Part shown: in pieces, positions 15,965-23,588 of the stretch | Numbering within the stretch: the first letter of the stretch is position 1 | Layout: every line of letters starts with the position of its first letter | Assembly: GCF_004152865.1 (NCBI RefSeq) | Contig: NZ_SEOO01000002.1 | Span: forward strand, 62,001-126,000 | Length of the DNA stretch: 64,000 bases | Direction of reading: 5' to 3' | DNA from: Sphingobium cupriresistens | GTDB lineage: Bacteria > Pseudomonadota > Alphaproteobacteria > Sphingomonadales > Sphingomonadaceae | Notes under the pieces: generated by a model | Databases searched by the model: none | What the model was told of the DNA's origin: nothing | Seen by the model: only the letters and a program-made list of their open reading frames with translations | Position numbers and translations under genes: made by a program

Positions 15965-16867
15965 GTGCGCCCCACGCCCGGCGGGTTCGCCATTCCCTTC
16001 GCCATATGCTGCATCGGCGTCGCGCTATTCTCTGTGATGGACGCGGCGATGAAGGGGCTCAGCCTTTCCATCGGCCTCTATAATGCGCTGCTCTGGCGCG
16101 CCGCGGCGGGCAGCTTGTTAGGCCTTGCGCTGATGCTGCTCACCCGGCAGCGCTGGCCGGACCGCGCCGTGCTGCGCCTGCACCTGCTGCGCGGCGCGGT
16201 CGTGGCGCTGATGGCGGCGCTCTTCTTCTGGGCGCTCATGCGGATGCCGCTCGCCGAAGCGATCGCGCTCTCCTTCATCGCGCCGCTGATCGCCCTCTAT
16301 CTCGCCGCGTTGCTGCTGGGTGAAACGATCGGACGGCAGGCGATCGCCGCGTCGCTGCTGGGACTGGTCGGCGTGGGGGTGATCCTGTCGGGCAAATTGC
16401 AGGGGCGTTATGACGCCGACGCGCTTTTGGGGGCAGGCGCGGTGCTGGCATCGGCCGTCCTTTTCGCCTGGAACCTCATCCTTCAACGGCAACAGGCGCA
16501 GCGCGCTTCGCCGATCGAGGTCGCCTTCTTCCAGCATATCGTCATGCTGGGCGTCTTTGTGCTGGGCGCGCCGGCCTGGGCTGTGCTGCCCGACCGTTCT
16601 GCGATTCCGCTGGTGCTGCTCGCGGCCGGCCTCGCCTTCACTTCGCTCGCCGCGCTCGCCTGGGCCTATGCGCGGGCGGAGGCGCAGCGGCTCATCCCGG
16701 TCGAATATAGCGCCTTTCTCTGGGCGGCGCTGATGGGCTGGCTGGCGTTCGGCGAGCGATTGACCCTGACCACGGTGGCAGGCGCATTGCTGATCGTCGC
16801 GGGTTGCCTTATCGCCGCCCGCAGCAAAGGGGCCAATGTCGCCCATGTGGAAGCAGGAACGGCATGA
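15965..16867 (+). CDS. EamA/DMT family transporter
   Basis: 300 aa with about ten hydrophobic segments, the EamA doublet architecture. Recognisable parts are LYNALLWRAAAGSLLG early on, EAIALSFIAPLIALYLAALLLGE closing the first half and VEYSAFLWAALMGWLAFGE closing the second. Members export metabolites or exchange small solutes across the inner membrane; the substrate cannot be told. The GTG at 15965 gives the family N-terminus. The stop overlaps the GNAT start (ATGA), so the two are coupled. Confidence 0.85.
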   Translation: MRPTPGGFAIPFAICCIGVALFSVMDAAMKGLSLSIGLYNALLWRAAAGSLLGLALMLLTRQRWPDRAVLRLHLLRGAVVALMAALFFWALMRMPLAEAIALSFIAPLIALYLAALLLGETIGRQAIAASLLGLVGVGVILSGKLQGRYDADALLGAGAVLASAVLFAWNLILQRQQAQRASPIEVAFFQHIVMLGVFVLGAPAWAVLPDRSAIPLVLLAAGLAFTSLAALAWAYARAEAQRLIPVEYSAFLWAALMGWLAFGERLTLTTVAGALLIVAGCLIAARSKGANVAHVEAGTA

Positions 16868-17346
16868 CCGACATCATCATTCGCGACGCGCAGGCCGACG
16901 ATATCGGCACCATTCATGACTTCATCCTGGCGCTGGCCGATTATGAACGGCTTGCCCATGCGGTGAAGGCGGACCGCGCCACGCTCGCCCGCTATCTGTT
17001 CGGCCCGCGGCCGATGGCGGAGGTGCTGATCGCCGAACATGAAGGCCGGGCGGTCGGTTTCGCCCTCTTCTTCCACAATTTCTCGACCTTCGAAGCACGG
17101 CCGGGCGTCTATCTGGAGGATCTGTTCGTCCTGCCGGATGCGCGTGGCCTGGGCGCGGGCAAGGCGCTGCTCGCGCGCCTCGCCGCGCTGGCGATCGAAC
17201 GCGATTGCGCCCGGCTCGAATGGTCGGTGCTCGACTGGAACGAACCCGCCATCGCCTTCTATCGGTCGCTCGGCGCGACGGCGATGGATGAATGGACGGT
17301 GCAGCGGGTCGATGGCGACACGCTGGCGGCGCTCGCCGCGCTCTGA
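16864..17346 (+). CDS. GNAT family N-acetyltransferase
   Basis: 160 aa. The acetyl-CoA loop is LEDLFVLPDARGLGAGKALLARLAALA, with GVYLEDL before it and NEPAIAFYRSLGA after, the typical motif A/B order. It resembles the diamine (spermidine/spermine-type) acetyltransferase group, where FFHNFSTFEARPGVYLEDLFV is characteristic. Substrate is therefore possibly a polyamine or amino acid, by inference only. Translation is coupled to the EamA transporter, which might export the acetylated product. Confidence 0.85.
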   Translation: MTDIIIRDAQADDIGTIHDFILALADYERLAHAVKADRATLARYLFGPRPMAEVLIAEHEGRAVGFALFFHNFSTFEARPGVYLEDLFVLPDARGLGAGKALLARLAALAIERDCARLEWSVLDWNEPAIAFYRSLGATAMDEWTVQRVDGDTLAALAAL

Positions 17347-17444
17347 TCGAGCCAGCGCGACGAGCCGATCGGCCGCACTCTTGACGGGGACTCGCCGTCG
17401 GGTTCATTGTGCCGAAACGGAACATTTGGGGGACAAGCAGGATT

Positions 17445-19772
17445 ATGGCCGTCGGCCGCACCGTGAAACGCACGCCGGAATGGCGCGAAATGCTGAAGCG
17501 CAGCGTCATCCGCAGCGGCGCGCTGATCGGCGCGATCACGCTCATGCTGGCGACCCTGTTCCTGGCCCTGGCGTTGCTCAGCTACGCGCCGAGCGATCCG
17601 TCGATGAACACCGTCGCGGGCGATCATGTCGCCAATATCATGCAGGCGCCCGGCGCCTGGACGGCCGATTTCCTGCTCTGGCTGCTGGGCGTCCCCGTCG
17701 CCCTGATCCTGCCGTTGATGACGGTCACCGCCCGCCGCATGTGGGGCGACCAGGATATGAGCGGGTGGAAGGGGCAGTTCGGGCAATGCCTGTTCGGCAT
17801 CGCCCTGATCGGCATCGCGCTCGCCTTGTTCCAGAGCGCGCCGCTGGTCGGCCTGCCCGCGGGTTGGGGCGGGGTGATCGGCCTGGTCGTCGCCAAGGGG
17901 ATCGCCAGCCTGACCGCGCAGGCGCCGGCCGCCGCGCCCTGGATCACGGGCATTCTTATCGTCGGCGCGCTGATTACGGGCCTGTTCGCCTGTTATCGCA
18001 GCCTGGCGCTGGAAAAGCCGATCATCGCGCTGCGTCGGCCCTCCTTGCCCAAACTCAACCTGCCGCGTCCGACGCTCGGTTTTGCCGGCCCCGCCGCTGC
18101 GGTCGATGATGACGACGACGCAGAGGATGAGCTGGCCGGGCGCGTCATCGCTCCGCGCAAGCAGGTGTCGCACGAACCCAAGCCGCCGATCACCATCCAG
18201 TCGCCCAAGCCCGCGCCGGTGCAGCGCGCGATGGCGCCAGTCAGCCAGGACGACCTGTTCGGGCACAGCTCGCTGCCCTCGCCCGACCTGCTCAACCCTG
18301 TCCCCGCCAACCAGGGCGGCAAGATCGACAAGGCCGCGCTGGAACGCAACGCCCGTCTGCTCGAATCGGTGCTCGACGATTTCCATGTGAAGGGCAACAT
18401 CACCGAAGTCCGCCCCGGCCCTGTCGTCACCATGTATGAACTGGAACCCGCGCCCGGCATCAAGGCGAGCCGCGTGATCGCGCTGGCGGACGATATCGCC
18501 CGCAACATGTCGGCGCTGTCCGCCCGCGTCGCGACGATCCCCGGCCGCACGGTCATCGGCATCGAACTGCCCAACGCTCATCGCGAAGGCGTGTCCTTCC
18601 GCGAACTCATCACCAGCGAACAGTTCATGCAGGAAGCGACCCTGCCGATCATCCTGGGCAAGAATATCTCCGGCGAACCGATCATCGCCGACTTGGCGCC
18701 CATGCCGCACCTGCTGATCGCGGGCACCACCGGGTCGGGCAAGTCGGTGGGCTTGAACGCCATGATCCTGTCGCTGCTCTACCGCATGACGCCGGACCAG
18801 TTGCGCCTGATCATGATCGATCCCAAGATGCTGGAACTGTCGACCTATGACGACATCCCGCACCTGCTCTCTCCGGTCGTCACCGAACCGGCCAAGGCGA
18901 TCCGCGCGCTCAAATGGGCGGTGGAGCAGATGGAGGATCGCTATCGCATGATGGCGTCCATATCGGTGCGCAACCTGGCCAATTACAACGAAAAGGTTCG
19001 CGCTGCGAAGGCCAAGGGCAAGCCGCTCGGCCGGCGGGTCCAGACCGGCTACGACCCCGAAACCGGCAAGCCCATTTATGAAGAGGAACAGCTGGATTTC
19101 CAGCCGCTGCCACAGATTGTGGTGGTGGTGGACGAGCTGGCTGACCTGATGATGACCGCGGGCAAGGAAGTCGAATTCCTGATCCAGCGGCTCGCGCAGA
19201 AGGCGCGCGCCGCGGGCATCCACCTGATCCTCGCGACCCAGCGTCCCTCGGTCGACGTCATCACCGGCGTCATCAAGGCGAACCTGCCGACCCGCATCAG
19301 CTTCTTCGTCACCAGCAAGATCGACAGCCGCACCATATTGGGCGAACAGGGCGCCGAACAACTGCTGGGCAAGGGCGACATGCTCTACATGCATGGTGGC
19401 AAGGGCCTGACCCGCGTCCATGGTCCCTTCGTATCGGACGATGAAGTCCGCGTGGTCGCCGACCATTGGCGCGCGCAGGGCCAGCCCGACTATATCCAGG
19501 CCGTCACCGAGGAGCCGGAGGAGGGCAGCTTCGCGCTCGACGGCGTGGACCTGGGCGACGACAGCCCCGACGCGCAACTGTTCCGCAAGGCGTGCCAGCT
19601 CGTCTTCGAAAATCAGAAGGCCTCGACAAGCTGGCTGCAACGCCAATTGCGCGTCGGTTATAATTCGGCAGCGCGCCTGATCGAACGGATGGAGGAGGAA
19701 GGGCTGGTCGGCCCGCCCAACCATGTTGGCCGCCGCGAAGTGCTGCGCGACGAAAATGGCAATCCGCTCTGA
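17445..19772 (+). CDS. ftsK: DNA translocase FtsK
   Basis: 775 aa from the ATG at 17445; a GTG at 17409 would add 12 residues. The N-terminus has four to five membrane helices (about residues 25-185). A linker with acidic DDDDDAEDE follows, then the alpha/beta motor with Walker A AGTTGSGKSVGLN and Walker B VVVVDELADLMM. The C-terminal winged-helix gamma domain (SWLQRQLRVGYNSAARLIERMEEEGLV) reads polar DNA sequences. It pumps chromosome dimers toward dif at the closing septum. It is monocistronic and followed by small RNA B. Confidence 0.95.
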   Translation: MAVGRTVKRTPEWREMLKRSVIRSGALIGAITLMLATLFLALALLSYAPSDPSMNTVAGDHVANIMQAPGAWTADFLLWLLGVPVALILPLMTVTARRMWGDQDMSGWKGQFGQCLFGIALIGIALALFQSAPLVGLPAGWGGVIGLVVAKGIASLTAQAPAAAPWITGILIVGALITGLFACYRSLALEKPIIALRRPSLPKLNLPRPTLGFAGPAAAVDDDDDAEDELAGRVIAPRKQVSHEPKPPITIQSPKPAPVQRAMAPVSQDDLFGHSSLPSPDLLNPVPANQGGKIDKAALERNARLLESVLDDFHVKGNITEVRPGPVVTMYELEPAPGIKASRVIALADDIARNMSALSARVATIPGRTVIGIELPNAHREGVSFRELITSEQFMQEATLPIILGKNISGEPIIADLAPMPHLLIAGTTGSGKSVGLNAMILSLLYRMTPDQLRLIMIDPKMLELSTYDDIPHLLSPVVTEPAKAIRALKWAVEQMEDRYRMMASISVRNLANYNEKVRAAKAKGKPLGRRVQTGYDPETGKPIYEEEQLDFQPLPQIVVVVDELADLMMTAGKEVEFLIQRLAQKARAAGIHLILATQRPSVDVITGVIKANLPTRISFFVTSKIDSRTILGEQGAEQLLGKGDMLYMHGGKGLTRVHGPFVSDDEVRVVADHWRAQGQPDYIQAVTEEPEEGSFALDGVDLGDDSPDAQLFRKACQLVFENQKASTSWLQRQLRVGYNSAARLIERMEEEGLVGPPNHVGRREVLRDENGNPL

Positions 19773-19805
19773 TACTGGCCAGATGATCTGGCCAAAATTG
19801 GTTAC

Positions 19806-19939
19806 GATTGCGTATCGTGCAATCGCTCCTGCGGCCTTCGCATTTGCAGCATGAAGCGGAACCGGGCAATAGGATCAGGCCTTTCAGGCATCCTCTCCTA
19901 AAACTTTTCGGGCTGATCTTCGGATCGGCCCTTTTTTTT
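19806..19939 (+). ncRNA. Candidate small RNA B (anti-Shine-Dalgarno type), paralogue of the element at 13041-13171
   Basis: Same layout as RNA A: hairpin GATTGC (19806-19811)/GCAATC (19819-19824), the shared TTCGCATTTGC segment, an AGGA, then the 25-base identical block at 19879-19903 containing GCC-TTTCA-GGC and ATCCTCTCCTAAAA, and a terminator. The loops and stem sequences differ between copies while pairing is kept, as expected for a structured RNA. The 5' end is not certain; TTGGTT at 19798-19803 could be part of a promoter. Confidence 0.65.
19910..19939 (+). terminator. Rho-independent terminator of small RNA B
   Basis: GGGCTGATC (19910-19918), TTCG loop, GATCGGCCC (19923-19931), then eight T residues (19932-19939). 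Confidence 0.88.
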
Positions 19940-20178
19940 ATCCGCGATTAGGACTAGGCGAATCCCGCTGCTGCCGCGCCGATAACATAATTGGAGCGGT
20001 GCCGCCGGTCAGACCGGCAGGGCGAGGCGGGAGCATGGGGGATCGAGCTGTCGCGACCGTCTGCGGATGCTCTCCCCCATCAAGCCCAAAGCTTGCTATT
20101 TCGGAACAGCCGGGTTCACAACGGGTTCAAGCCCGACCGCATATCCACCACTTTCCTGAACAACTGGAGTTGAACGCC

Positions 20179-20829
20179 ATGCAGCGCAGCCTTGCGCCCC
20201 TGATCCTGGCCCTCGCCGCCGCGCCGGCGGCCCTGTCGGTCGTCGTGCCGACCGCGCCCGTCGCCGCGCAGCAGGCCTCGCCCGACCTGACCCAGGTCAA
20301 TGCCTATATTCGCGGCGTCACCACCCTCACCGCCGATTTCACCCAGACCGACCGTAGCGGTCAGACCCTGACCGGCAAGCTGACCCTCAAGCAGCCGGGT
20401 AAGATCCGCTTCCAATATCAAAAGGGCGTGCCGCTGCTGATCGTGGGCGATGGCAGGGCGCTGACCATGATCGATTATGAAGTACGCCAGGTGCAGCGCT
20501 GGCCGATCGGCAACTCGCCGCTGGGCGCGCTGCTTGATCCGAACAAGGATCTGTCGAAATATGGCAAGCTCGTGCCGACCGGCGATCCGTCGATCCTGAG
20601 CGTCGAGGCGCGCGATCCCAAGCGGCCCGAATATGGCACCATCACCATGATCTTCAAACGCAACGCCTCCGGGCCCGCGGGCTTGCAGCTTTACGGTTGG
20701 GTGGCGCTCGATTCGCAGAATAACCGGACGGCGGTGCGGCTGAGCAACCATGTCTATGGCGCGACGGTGGCCGATTCCGCCTTCCGCTGGACCGATCCGC
20801 GACCCAGGGGACGGGCGGCGGGCGGCTGA
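20179..20829 (+). CDS. lolA: Outer-membrane lipoprotein carrier LolA
   Basis: 216 aa from the ATG at 20179. The signal peptide runs to about residue 32 (VAAQQ). The mature part has YIRGVTTLTADFTQTDRSGQTLTGKLTLKQPGKIRFQY, the LolA fold with its KPGKMRW-like motif, and DYEVRQVQRWPI. LolA shuttles lipoproteins across the periplasm from LolCDE. The upstream 239 bases (19940-20178) hold a small GCCGGTC/GACCGGC hairpin but no recognisable gene. A substantial extension of the frame upstream to 19999 lacks any family similarity. Confidence 0.9.
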   Translation: MQRSLAPLILALAAAPAALSVVVPTAPVAAQQASPDLTQVNAYIRGVTTLTADFTQTDRSGQTLTGKLTLKQPGKIRFQYQKGVPLLIVGDGRALTMIDYEVRQVQRWPIGNSPLGALLDPNKDLSKYGKLVPTGDPSILSVEARDPKRPEYGTITMIFKRNASGPAGLQLYGWVALDSQNNRTAVRLSNHVYGATVADSAFRWTDPRPRGRAAGG

Positions 20830-20912
20830 CCGGAGCGCCTTGCAGGACGGATGGAAAAACTTGGCGCTTCGTTCATCTGCCGCTCATATGGCGGGCGCTA
20901 ATCAAGACCCAA

Positions 20913-21028
20913 GGCGAGAGACAACCGGGATTTCCCCCCTGTTACCCGGTCCCCCCTCTCGCCGCGAAGCGCTTCAAGGGCGCGATCGAGACCCCCGTTC
21001 CACGCCCCCGGAGCGGGGGTCTTACTTT
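20913..21028 (+). ncRNA. Candidate C-rich structured small RNA
   Basis: An 8-base stem GGCGAGAG (20913-20920)/CTCTCGCC (20956-20963) encloses a second stem ACCGGG (20924-20929)/CCCGGT (20945-20950). The apical loop carries CCCCCC (20934-20939), and a second C tract (20951-20955) is unpaired on the 3' side. The palindrome GAAGCGCTTC follows, then AGACCCCCG (20989-20997)/CGGGGGTCT (21014-21022), a 9-base terminator stem with only a weak T run. No open frame fits. Exposed C tracts in hairpins are typical of RNAs that pair with G-rich ribosome binding sites. Confidence 0.5.
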
Positions 21029-21084
21029 GTGCGGCCTTCTCTCAGCCGCTTGCGTGTCCGCCTGCGGCCTCCTAGGTGGAGGGC

Positions 21085-21882
21085 ATGGCCGACACCCTCT
21101 CCATCTGCTCCTGGAACATCAATTCCGTCCGCGCGCGTATCGACATCGTCGAACAACTGCTGCGGCTCGAAGCGCCGGACATATTGTGCCTGCAGGAAAC
21201 CAAGGTGGTGAACGAGACTTTCCCCACCGAAATGTTCCGCCGCATGGGCTATGTTCATCAGGTGCTGAATGGCCAGCGTATGCACCATGGCGTCGCGATC
21301 ATGAGCAAGGTGCCGGTGCATGAGGATGACCGGTTCGACTGGCAGGCCAATGGCGAAGCGCGCCATGTCGGCGTGCGGCTCGACAATGGCGTGCGGATCG
21401 AGAATGTTTATGTCCCCGCTGGCGGCGACATTCCCGACCGTGATCTCAATCCCAAATTCGGCCAGAAGATGGATTTCCTCGAACGGATGATCCAATGGTC
21501 GTCCGCGCTAGGCAGCCAACCCGCCATCCTGACCGGCGACTTCAACATCGCCCCGCTGGAATGCGACGTCTGGAGCCACAAGCAATTGCTCAACGTCGTC
21601 AGTCACACGCCGGGGGAATGTGAAATCCTCGCCCGGTTGCAGGCGTCGAACGACTGGGTCGATATCGGCCGCCATTTCCATCCCGCGCCGGCGCGCCTCT
21701 ATACCTGGTGGAGCTACCGCGCGAAGGATTGGGCGGAATCGGATCGCGGCCGGCGCCTGGACCATATGTGGATGACGAAGGACGTGGCGAACAAGGCGAC
21801 CAGCCATCGCGTGGTCGAACCCGCGCGCAGCTGGATCAAGCCGTCCGACCATATCCCCATCATCACCGAATTCGCTTTCTGA
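21085..21882 (+). CDS. xthA: Exodeoxyribonuclease III / AP endonuclease
   Basis: 265 aa from the ATG at 21085, with GGTGGAGG a few bases upstream; a GTG at 21076 is an alternative. The family motifs are all present: ICSWNINSVRAR, LCLQETK with the metal-binding Glu, GDFNIAP, RLDHMW and the C-terminal SDHIPI with catalytic His. It cleaves abasic sites and degrades DNA 3' ends in base excision repair. Its stop overlaps the ribA start (TGATG). Confidence 0.93.
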   Translation: MADTLSICSWNINSVRARIDIVEQLLRLEAPDILCLQETKVVNETFPTEMFRRMGYVHQVLNGQRMHHGVAIMSKVPVHEDDRFDWQANGEARHVGVRLDNGVRIENVYVPAGGDIPDRDLNPKFGQKMDFLERMIQWSSALGSQPAILTGDFNIAPLECDVWSHKQLLNVVSHTPGECEILARLQASNDWVDIGRHFHPAPARLYTWWSYRAKDWAESDRGRRLDHMWMTKDVANKATSHRVVEPARSWIKPSDHIPIITEFAF

Positions 21883-22955
21883 TGCCTAGCGTCGCCAACG
21901 GGCGCGATGCTGCGCGCGCCATAGACGCGCTGCGTCGCGGCTGGGCCGTGCGCCTGTCTGCGCCCGATGGCGCGATTCGGCTGATGGCGATCGAGGGCGC
22001 GGATGCGGTCACGCTGGCGGACTTCGACCCGCGCGGCCAGGCCGATATCCTCATATCCGCCGCCCGCGCCGAAACCTTGAAGCTGGCCAACCAGTTGGCG
22101 GCGGCCGACCCCGACCTGCCGGTGCTGGTCGAACGCGCGCCCTGGATCGACGCCGATGTCGCCACCGCCATTTCCGACCCGGTGCTCGATCTCGCCTCGC
22201 CGCTGAAAGGACCGTTTCGCGCCCGGTCGCTACCCGCGCCCCAAGCCGCCAAGGCGGCGCTCCGCCTCGCCCGGCTGGCCGGCATCTTGCCCGCCTATTT
22301 CCTGTCGAACGGCGACGCCCCGGTCGAAGCGACAGTGAGCGCCGACGCGATCGCCGCCTATGACGACGCCACCCGCCTCGCCATCGCCACCCGCGCGCGC
22401 CTGCCGGTGTCGGCCAGCGAGAGCGGCGAAATCATCGCCTTCCGCAGCCCGGACGAACCGCGCGAACATATCGCGCTGGTGGTGGGCAAGCGCGATAGCT
22501 CGCCGCCGGTCATCCGCCTGCACAGCGAATGCCTGACCGGCGACGTGCTGGGCAGCCTGAAATGCGATTGCGGCCCGCAACTGCATGAGGCGCTGCACCG
22601 GATCGCCGATGCGCCCTGGGGCATCCTCCTCTATCTCCGTCAGGAAGGGCGCGGCATCGGCCTGGTCAACAAATTGCGCGCCTACGCGATGCAGGATCAG
22701 GGGTTCGACACGGTGGATGCCAATGTCCGGCTGGGATTCGCCATCGACGCCCGCGATTTCTCGGTCGCGGCGCGGATGCTCGACCTGCTCGGCGTGGACG
22801 CGGTGCGCTTGCTCACCAACAATCCCAACAAGGTTGCGGGGCTTGAAGCGGCGGGTATCGCGGTGACGGAGCGCCTGCCGATCATCCTGCCCACCAACCC
22901 GCATAATGAACGCTATCTCGCCACAAAGCGCGACCGCACCGGCCATCAATTATGA
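21882..22955 (+). CDS. ribA: GTP cyclohydrolase II
   Basis: 357 aa, clearly longer than the roughly 200 aa of E. coli RibA. The C-terminal part (about 150-357) carries the whole enzyme: HSECLTGDVLGSLKCDCGPQL with the three zinc cysteines, RQEGRGIGLVNKLRAYAMQD, and LLTNNPNKV. The first 150 residues resemble a degenerate RibB-like domain, with no complete DHBP synthase active site that I can see. It opens the imidazole ring of GTP in riboflavin synthesis. It overlaps xthA at its start and the L,D-transpeptidase gene at its end. Confidence 0.9.
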   Translation: MPSVANGRDAARAIDALRRGWAVRLSAPDGAIRLMAIEGADAVTLADFDPRGQADILISAARAETLKLANQLAAADPDLPVLVERAPWIDADVATAISDPVLDLASPLKGPFRARSLPAPQAAKAALRLARLAGILPAYFLSNGDAPVEATVSADAIAAYDDATRLAIATRARLPVSASESGEIIAFRSPDEPREHIALVVGKRDSSPPVIRLHSECLTGDVLGSLKCDCGPQLHEALHRIADAPWGILLYLRQEGRGIGLVNKLRAYAMQDQGFDTVDANVRLGFAIDARDFSVAARMLDLLGVDAVRLLTNNPNKVAGLEAAGIAVTERLPIILPTNPHNERYLATKRDRTGHQL

Positions 22956-23455
22956 CCGTCATCCGCGTCGATTGCGGCGCGGGTCGCCTGACCTTGCGCG
23001 ATCTGGCGATGGATTGCGCCGTTGGCCGCAACGGCGCCTGCCCGGCGGCGGACAAGCGGGAAGGGGACGGGTGCACGCCCTTGGGCCTATGGCCGATCCA
23101 TGGTGTGCTGCTGCGCCCCGGCAAGGTCGAGGCGACGGATATACGCCTTCCCTGGCGCTGGGTCCGCGCGAACGACGGCTGGTCGGACGATCCCGAAGAC
23201 CCCGCCTATAACCGCCCGGTCCGCCTGCCGCGCCCCTTCTCCGCCGAAAGCCTGATCCGCAGCGACGACGCCTATGACGTCATCGTCGTGTTGGGCCATA
23301 ATGACGCGCCGCCGGTGCCGGGGCAGGGGAGCGCCATCTTCCTCCATCTGTCCGAAAGCCGCCCCACCGCCGGCTGCGTCGCGGTGGACCGGGCGGACAT
23401 GCTGCGCCTGCTCCCGCTGCTCGCGCCGGGCGATGCGATGGAGATCGTCCCCTAA
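22952..23455 (+). CDS. L,D-transpeptidase family protein (YkuD domain)
   Basis: 167 aa. The catalytic motif is HLSESRPTAGCVAVDRADM, with the Cys nucleophile in S-x-GC-V, preceded by LGHNDAPPVPGQGSAIFLH with the conserved His. The whole protein is the YkuD-like domain. No signal peptide is evident, which is unusual for an enzyme expected to crosslink peptidoglycan or attach proteins to it; the protein may be cytoplasmic, or use another route, or the start may be elsewhere. It overlaps ribA by 4 bases. Confidence 0.82.
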   Translation: MTVIRVDCGAGRLTLRDLAMDCAVGRNGACPAADKREGDGCTPLGLWPIHGVLLRPGKVEATDIRLPWRWVRANDGWSDDPEDPAYNRPVRLPRPFSAESLIRSDDAYDVIVVLGHNDAPPVPGQGSAIFLHLSESRPTAGCVAVDRADMLRLLPLLAPGDAMEIVP

Positions 23456-23477
23456 AGCGCGGTATCATGAAAACGCT

Positions 23478-23558
23478 GTTCGCCCTGAGCCGGTCGAAGG
23501 GCCTTTGTTTCGACCTCGGAAAAGAAGAACAAGGCGTCGACAGGCTCAGCCCGAACGG
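23478..23558. repeat. Inverted repeat (sphingomonad intergenic repeat, copy 2)
   Basis: GTTCGCCCTGAGCCGGTCGA at 23478-23497 pairs imperfectly with TCGACAGGCTCAGCCCGAAC (23537-23556). It lies between the convergent L,D-transpeptidase and glnD genes, like the other copies of this repeat type. Confidence 0.75.
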
Positions 23559-23588
23559 AATTGGGCGATCTTTAGCGGGTGACGCGCA

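Noticed and set aside
17259-19724. Long minus-strand open frame opposite ftsK
   Set aside because: Antisense to ftsK, low-complexity composition, no family resemblance.
20830-21084. Riboswitch between lolA and xthA
   Set aside because: The hairpins do not match a known aptamer layout and the downstream gene is not a usual riboswitch target; a free small RNA fits better.
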